This document shows positions 52,501-61,500 of a stretch of DNA of 64,000 bases, piece after piece. The DNA is from Eublepharis macularius (Eukaryota; Chordata; Lepidosauria; Squamata; Eublepharidae), in the NCBI RefSeq assembly GCF_028583425.1, contig NC_072791.1, positions 12,605,868-12,669,867 on the forward strand. The letters are read 5' to 3'. Every line of letters begins with the position of its first letter. Position 1 is the stretch's first letter. The position numbers and the translations under genes were made by a program. A model generated the notes under the pieces. It was not told where the DNA came from and did no database searches. It worked only from the letters and a program-made list of their open reading frames with translations.

Positions 52501-55500
52501 GCGAACCATGAACCGGCCCTGTTCATGTCGAACTTTGGTTCATAATTGGGTTTGTGCCCATCTCTAATGTCCATAGTGTCAGGGGGGAAAAGGTTAAAAA
52601 TAGCTTTTCTTCAGAGGTGCAATGGATCTTGAATCAATAGAGAGTCAGCGCACGAGTTTAGCTTTTAAAAAACATTTACTTCTAAAGGAAAAGGGTCACA
52701 GGATTGCTACAAAATAACAAAATGCCTAGAGCTACATTTTCCCCTACTGTTTACAACAAAGAGCTGGGATAACAGAATGGAGAATCTTCTTCTTCCTCCT
52801 TCTTCTTGACCCTGAAAGAAAGTCACCTGACCTGTTGACCAATAACTGTTTACAAACACTCTCAAGTTTCCCGGGCTTGCAGATTATTGGCTTTGAGCCA
52901 GGTTCCCTTTCCAGGTCAATCTAAACAATAGCATGGTAGGTAAACACATTAACCCCATGATGACTGAATCTCAGACCTTGCAACACACATATATTCCAAC
53001 ACCCCTTCTCAAGGTCTAGCATGGAAGTCATTATGCATTCATATCTAACAAACATCATTTAACTTTTGTCTCAGCATTAGGATCAAACATATTCAACATT
53101 TCACGAAGACCCTGAAAGAAAGTCACCTGACCTGTTGACCAATAACAGTTTACAAACACTCTCAAGTTTCCCGGGCTTGCAGATTATTGGCTTTGAGCCA
53201 GGTTCCCTTTCCAGGTAGGTAAACACATTAACCCCATAATGACTGAATTTGAAATTTCAAAATTTGAGGACTGCTGAAATTAGGGCCCGGCAGGCCCTAC
53301 TATCTTTTCGCTGGGCCTGCAAGTCAGAGTTGTTCTGCCAGGCATATGGCTGAGGCTGGGCCTCCGCCAGCCTGAAAAAAGGGGTGTATAAAATCTTAAC
53401 CCTCCCTGTGAAAGCTGTCCACCATCCTGTTTTAAATGTGTTGTTTTGAATGTACATGAATTTTAATTGTATTTTTAATATGTTGTTATCCGCCCCAAGC
53501 CCACTCACGGGGAGGGCGGAACAGAAATCTGAAATAAATAAATATTTACATATTTTTCTCTCTCAAGAGATTAGGGGCCCAGCAAAAATGCATCTGTCAA
53601 GGCCAGGATGGGGAAACAGATGGGATCATGAAATTTTCATTTGTGTGATATGTGATATTTTACTAAATTGGACAAATTTTTACCAGTGCAACATTTGAAA
53701 CCTATTCAGCATAGCATGATGTGGATATAGCCCACATTCATTTGAAATCAGCTTCAAAACTGATTGTTTTCCTTTCTCTTAAGAGGTTTAAATCAATTTT
53801 TCAATACATTTTACATCAATATTTATATGAGTACTACATCTATTCCCTGTTTATAAAACAATCATTACCACTTACCAGTACCCCCGGCAATACAATATCT
53901 AACAAGTTCTAACAATATATGTTATTAAAAAAAGAAAGACAAATAGAATGTTACAGTAGAAAAGAGCAAGCATCCAGTAGCACCTATAAGACTAACAACA
54001 TTTGTGGTAGGTTATGAGCTTTCATGAGTCAAAGCTCACTTCTTCAGAATGTTAGAATGAATAAAATATGGAGCCAGTCTTCCTGTCTGTGTACTTTTCT
54101 TTTTATAGTGCAAAGAAATAAATTGTTACTTTCTGTATTCTAGTATAGTGATCTCCAGCCTGGCAGCTATGGGCACCATGGTGCCCACTGATAGATTTCC
54201 TAGTGCCCATTTGCTACTTCCCTGAAGCATCTGTCCCCCAAAGTATGGCTTTTCTCCAACTCACTAGAGCAAGAGAATCCAGAAACAACCAATTTCAGAG
54301 TAGGAGGATGTTCGACTACCCAACATTTAGTGATTGGCCCCATCCCTCCACGGCAGCCATTTTGTGGTACTGCTCATTCCCTGTTCTCAAAATTCTAAAA
54401 GTGCCCACAGGCTCTACAAGATGTGGTACTCTTGTTCTGGCATATGTATCAAGGACACCTCTCTTCTTTTGTATAAGCTTCTCATTGGCTGCCTGCAAAA
54501 AACAATCATCAGTGTTTCATTATAAGGGGATATCTTGGCCTTCCAAGCCAACTCTTGTTGGTTTTAAAGGCATAGATTTATCAAATTAATATAGAAAGTT
54601 GATGTCCTGTATGATTGAGGTATAATAGAATATAGGTGCCACAAATATAAAGGCTTTTAAACTAAGAATACTGGTCAAAACACTCAGCCAAACTGTGCAT
54701 AGTCACTCACACAGCCCTCCTCCTGGGTTAACCAGGGCAGCTCGAGAATAACTGGTAAATATGCTTTCCAGGCTACACCATTGTGGAAAAACTACTTGCA
54801 TCATCAAACATTCATATACATGCATCAGGATTCATGGTCCTATCAGTCTTCAAGTATGTCTTTTTTAATTGATTGTTATATATATATATGTACTATTTTT
54901 AAAGTTTATTTTTATTGTCTTTTTAATTGTTTGCCTCCTTGAGGGATACAAATATTTGAAATAACTGGGCAGAAAGGCAGGATACAAATATTTTAAATAA
55001 ATAATGTTTACACAGGTGTTTAAAGAAACAGATATGCCCTTCTCACTTTACATGTTCTCACTTTACAAGGAAACCTTGGTGTAGGATTTTCCGGGCTGTA
55101 TTGCCGTGGTCTTGACGTCAGGAACTACAATGTCAAGACCACGGCAATACAGCCCGGAAAATCCTCAACAACCATGGTTCTCTGGCTGTGAAAGCCTTCG
55201 ACAATAAACCTTGGTATACTTGCAGCAGAGATGTTTGCTTCATGAAACATGGAGTTTGCCCTCAGCTGTGATTGACACTGCTTATTACATCAGAGTTATA
55301 ATCCCCAAAAGACAAAAATAAAATAGACAAACTACACCTGTCTCTGGCTGTTGATGTAGTGGCTTCAGAGTTGGTATGCTCCAGATTGATTTCTGAGAAA
55401 TGATAGGGAAGTGTAGTGGTTTATATTTCTGACATTCTTCATTTAACAAATGTGGCTGAACACCCATTTTGAGCAAGCTGAAAGGAGGAAAAGACTTCAA

Positions 55501-58500
55501 TGAAAACAAGTAGAGAACAAAATATGGAAGATTCACAAAAAGAAAGGAGAGATGGAAATGGCAGGGTGTGGGATATACTAAGATGAGAGGCAAGACTTGA
55601 AGAAGAGATGCCATATTTTCCTAAGCAAGATTCCCTTAAAGCCCCAACTGGCAATGAATTTGCAGCATATGGTAGATCATTCATCATACAGCTTTTAAAA
55701 ATAATTATTGTTGCCTTTTTGCACAAGATGTATAAAACAACTTAATTGATGTTAGGGTTGAAGAATATAGTTCTCAGGGATGTAGTGGAAGCGCAGGAGT
55801 TACACATTAATCTTATGTACTACAGTGAAGTAATGAAGGGCCTCTTCCAACTGAGAGGGTGGGCAGATACATTACAGATCTAAACTGATTTAAAAGGCAT
55901 TTTTTCTCCCCCCCCAAAATCTAGCTCTGCGCACCAGCGATTTCTAATAGAGAATTCTCAGCACCCTCAGCAAATAGAAGATTTCAGGATTCTTTGAGGA
56001 AAGCCCTGGCAGTTACAAGAATATAAGACTAATGTATGTCCTAAGATTTATGTAGCGTCCTAGAATTTATTTCACCACAGTCATCTATGTGTAGTAAACT
56101 AGATTTTAAAGTGCTACCTTGGATCAAATTCCTTCCTTGTTTCATGATTTTTCTCACTTTTTTCTTGTCCCACTTCAGAATGGTTTTGATCTTCTGTAAT
56201 CCTTTCAAGTTTCTAAAAGAAAAATAAGGTAAAGAAACAAAACAATTCATCAAAATTCATATGATAAGTGCTGCTGTTTACCCTACGGACTTTAGTTAGA
56301 GTGTTCCTTTAAAGCTTGGAATAATGCTCCCAGGACTGAAAGTAACGATTTTTTTTACTGATACGGCCTCTTTCGGGAGACTTGAACATGGGAAGTACCA
56401 TTTCAGCCTCTTTCTGGTAATCTGATCCAGTTCAGTGGCTTACTTTCACTCCTGGCTACTCCCAATCTGTGTAGATAGTCTCCTTTTTCCATGGCTTACA
56501 TCCGCCAGCCGTTGGTATCTTTAAAAAAATTATTTAAATTCCAGCTTTACTTTACTTTACTTTACTTTACTTTAATTGAATTTTTATACCGCCCATCTCC
56601 TGAAGGACTCAGGGTGGTGTACAGCAAAGATAAAACATACAAATATAAAACAATAAGAATATAAAATATAAACATATTAAATAATTTAACTCAGAAACAG
56701 GACAACTCAATTTAAATTTTCAAAGCAGCACAATAAACAATAAAACATTCCCCAAACCAATATTAATGTCACTCAAAATACAATTCTTAAAAATGAATAA
56801 AATAAAAACTAATATAAACTTAGATGGGTAGCCGTGTTTGTCTGTAGCAGTAGAACAGAGTGAGAGTCCACTAGCATCCGAAAGGTATCTGCAGAATTAA
56901 GCTGTGGCTCACGAAAGCTCATACCCTGCCACAAATTTTGTTAAGTCTTTAGGTGCTACTGGACTCTTTTCTACTGCAACATAAACGTAGTAGCCATTGA
57001 TGGATCTCTCCTCCATGAGTTTGTCTACCTGTCTGTCTAATGAATATTTTGCTATTTTGTTGGTGTAAGAATCACTGATGGGAACGGCTTCGATTTCTCA
57101 AAAACAGTTATGTATAGACATATCATCTATAATACATAACATGGGCTCAGTAATAATGCTAGCTCATATTCAAAAGCTGTTGAGAACTGGAAGAGATGTT
57201 CCTATGATGTATGAGAAACAACAGTGATGTAAACCTCAAAGAAGAGTAGGGCGTGTTCAGTACTTCATGGAGAATTCCCATTTCCTCTTTTTAAAATAAA
57301 ATAATTTAACATTCTAATAACAATATCACAGAGAAAGTATTAACTGCAGGGTCCTATTTTTTTATGTACAATATATTTTTCTCCAGCATGGTGAGATATG
57401 GAATGATAGTTTAGTGCATAACGTAACACAATATGAAATGAATAATAGACTTTTTACCTGCCTGAAAGAATTCATTTTCTTCTCCAGCTCCTCTGCTGTT
57501 TTTTCTAGTTCAAGTGATTGCTGCCTGAGAACTGCAGCATGCTGAAGAGTTTCTTTTGTGTTCTGCCTCAAAGAAGCACTTTCTTACGTTAAGGAATCAA
57601 TAAACTACACATAACAAACAGACGAGTAAAAAAGCTGAATGGAAAATCAGTTCAGTCCAAAGACTGAAGCACTTACTTGGACTTCAGACACTGAAAATAT
57701 TTCTTTGTTAGATTTATACCCCACTGTATCCCACAGGCTCAAAGCAGCTTATTCTAGTGTAATGGGACTAGGGGCTGATTTACACTGCTATGCTGCTTAA
57801 GGTTAGGTACTGTAGGGATTTGCACGTGTCATTCACTTCTGTCATGAAGGGGTTAATCTGTTTCTGTCTTAGCTAGGCATAATTAATTAGCATGAGGCCA
57901 GTTAAGTGTCGAGTTACTGTTCCGGTCAGGGTAAAGGGGAGTTGCATGCCTAATGAACTAATCTAGGATCGATTATTGGCTGACCAGGTTTATTGGGGGC
58001 AATTAACATTCTTTCCTTTGTCCAGGACACCATTGCCCACTAGTCAGTTGCACAGTTACCTCCAGCATGTAAGGAAGTAGAAGCTAGTTAGCTCTTCTTT
58101 ATTTTACCACCAATGTAACCTTTATTATTTTATCCTTTATGTAGTAAACATTATTTTAGAAGCTGAACACGTCTCTGTGATTCTTTATATGCTGTGCAAA
58201 GCTCTACTCTGCTAAAATATTATCATAATCAAAAATCATAACCCAACAGGTACCTTTATTCCATCTCCGGACTGAACCATGCTATCTGTGTAATTTCTGT
58301 GCCACTACTGGAGGTCACCTTTGGAAGGCTTGCAGTAGCATGCTAAGCTCATGCATCATGGAAATTATTTAGTCAGAATTTGGGGGGGAAGGGGACAAAG
58401 ACCAAATCATAAGCTTGATGTCTGTGTGAAATTAGCCCTTGAAGACTTAAGTCCTTGTACTTCGACTTAAATAGGCTAAGGATTGGTTCTCAGCCTCTGA

Positions 58501-61500
58501 GGAGGGTTTCAGGGTGGCTAAGAAACTAATTAAATATTGGATATAAATTACTCCAAATCATAGCTTCAACTTGAATTAATGGCATTGCTTTTCATAAGAC
58601 AAGTCTCTGCTCAGCTTTGGAAAAACCAAATTATGATTATTTCATAGTGCTATTGCGAGTATTAAATGAAAAACAAATAACATGAATAGAACTTGGTGTA
58701 TTCTGTTTACATATATTATACATTACAATTTTTATTCCACCCTAATTTTATCCTGAAGACTTATGGTGAATTACAGCGCAAAACAAACACTTTATTATAA
58801 TATCTAGTAGTGTGTGTGTGAAGTGCTGTCAAGTCACAGTCTAGTTAAGGCAACCCCGCAGGGCTTTCAAGGCAAGAGACGAACAGAGGTGGTTTGCCAT
58901 TGCCTGCCTCTTACAGAGCAACTCTCGATTTCATTGATGGTTTCCCATCCAAATACTAACCAGGGCTGACCCTGCTTTGCTTCTGAGATCTGATGAGATT
59001 AAGCTCCATTACTAAAATTAAGCCCTTCTCTGCAGGGCTATTGTCGGGTGTGGTTTTTGATATATGGGGAGTTAACAAAACACTCCACACCCGACAATAG
59101 CCCTGCAGAGAAGATTAGCACATCAAGCACCAATCCATATGCAAAAGAACCTCCTCAGGATTCAGTGAAGCCTCCCGCCATTAGCATTCCACACCCTGGG
59201 AAACTCTTACAGAATGACTCAGCTCAACCCCACCCCTCCTGAGTAGATACAAATGACCTACATCTTTTCCACACTGTGACACTGAGAGATCTCTGTCTTT
59301 TGGTGCTACACCTCTGAAGATGCCAGCCACAGCTGCTGGCGAAACGTCAGGAACTACAATGCCAAGACCACGGCAATACAGCCCGGAAAACCCCCAACAA
59401 CCAAAAAGATCATTATTAATTTTCTTTTTAATGGCCCACAGTTAACTGTCTGGATACATTTGAGATGCCCAATAAGAAAGTGACTGAAATGGACCAGGTT
59501 CTGGAAAACAAAGTATTCATAGATTAATCTATCTTTAACCTTCTTACACATTTGAAATAAAAACTATCCATAAAGGAATAGGAAAAAATATAAACCTCTC
59601 CCTCTAGTCTGTGTTACATCATATCTTGTAGAACAAAGGGGGAAATTGTTCTGTGTTAATTGCCTTCCATCTCCTTGTATTTTTGTTTTGAATATGAGTA
59701 TTTCAATGAAGTGGCAATGTGGTTACTTAGACCACAAAATGAAATAATTAGCTGCTTTCTGTTGATGTCACAGTTATGAAGGTGGTAGCTGTTCAGTATT
59801 TTTCTAGTTCATGAAAATAGTTAAAAGGTGAAAGTTCATGAGTGGCTTTTTGAAAGAGAAAGTAGCTAATAGAACTGCAATTTAAAAGGGGAGACTGGCA
59901 CAGAGTAAGTAAAAAAGATAAAGGTAGTCCCCTGTGCAAGCATCAAGTCATTTCTGACCCATAGGGGGATGTTGCATCATGACATTTTCTTGGCAAACTT
60001 TTTTTTACGGGGTGGTTTGCCGTTGCCTTCTCCAGTCATCTACACTTTACCCCCAGGAAACTGGGTACACATTTTACCGACATCGGAAGGATGGAAGGCT
60101 GAGTCAACCTTGAGCCAGCTATCTGAACCCGGCTTCGGCCAGGATTGAACTCAGGTCATGAGCAGAGCTTGGGCTGCAGTATGTTTAACTCCCCATATAT
60201 CAAAAAATCACCAGCATAAGCGGCTTTTATCTCTGCTGAGGAAAACCTTTAGGAGTGCATAAATTTTCCCCAGTAGAAGTAAAAGCAACTTGGAGATGGT
60301 GGGTGGGAAAATAGCAAATAAGGGGCGAGTTAAACGGCTCTGCTTCTCCTGTATTTGTTCCCCCTGATGAATAAATCATTATGTAGGCCCCAGAAACCTA
60401 ATTAAATGATTCCATGTTTGGGCCATTAGCAGAGTCTATCAATAGGCATAGGAAGTGTAATTATAGGTGGTTGTGTGAGCTCGTTCTGCTGGCTGGTGTG
60501 TCTGCAGGAGAGAAAATAATAAGAGCCTACACTTGGTTTATATTTAGAAAAGGAATAAGAGTTCTTTATTGCAGGAACTCCATACTCTGATAGGAAAGGA
60601 GAAGAGATAGATCCTAACTACTCATTTAGTCTAAGGATGGACATGGATGGCAGGGCAAGGCCTGCATCCATGCTGCCAAGATGGAGGGAGGAGAAGGAGA
60701 GAGGTGTTGCCTGGAACAATGTCAGGAAGAGAAGGAGTGAGAGGGAGGAAATCAGGAGGAAGAAATCCTGAGAATACCAATCTGCATATTAAAGGACAGT
60801 CAGAACAGTAATCAATAGTAAACAGTAAACAGAGTACCTTGACCTCTCTATCTTTCTAACTCTTTGGTTCATCCCCCTCTGAAACCTGAGGAGAGGGACA
60901 GCGCTGGATCCTCCTCTTCCAACCCCCCCCCCTTTAAATTACAGCCTTGGCAACTCCTTTCTGTTTAAAAAACCACTGAGAAAAAAAATCACTTTACGTG
61001 CTGAACTATGTCATCATTGGATGACTTCTGACCAAATGCTGCTTTACATGTACTTTACTCTGTTCTGCGGATCTGTAGATTTTCACATTATGGCTGTTTG
61101 CATACTTTTCCCCAATACAATTTTTCTTAGCATGATAGAACCATCCATAGACCTCTCTTCCTCTGTGGGAAAAGATATTTGGGAGGAATCAGACCCACAT
61201 GGTATAGTATTTTCTGTCATAGCACAGGATTGGACCTTGGGGCAAAAAAGTTGTAAAGACAGCATGTCTTGCTGATGCTTTGTTGTCAGACTACAACTTG
61301 TGTAAGTACAAATGGCAAAATAGAAAAAGAAGCAGATCAGCAGGGCTATGGTTGGTGCTTTTGCCCTTCCACTGGCAAAGTTTCTTATAGAGCAGATGGC
61401 CTCTAGGGATACAGGGCTATCCAAAAAATAGGAAGCAAGAACAGGCCTTGACTGACAAGAGGTAACAAAACAAAGGAAAGGAGGTTTGGAGCAAAAATAT

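Noticed and set aside
58925..59000. Genuine 5S rRNA gene
   Set aside because: Only the internal promoter part resembles 5S rRNA, with many changes, and it is fused to a Bov-B-like tail; it is a SINE.
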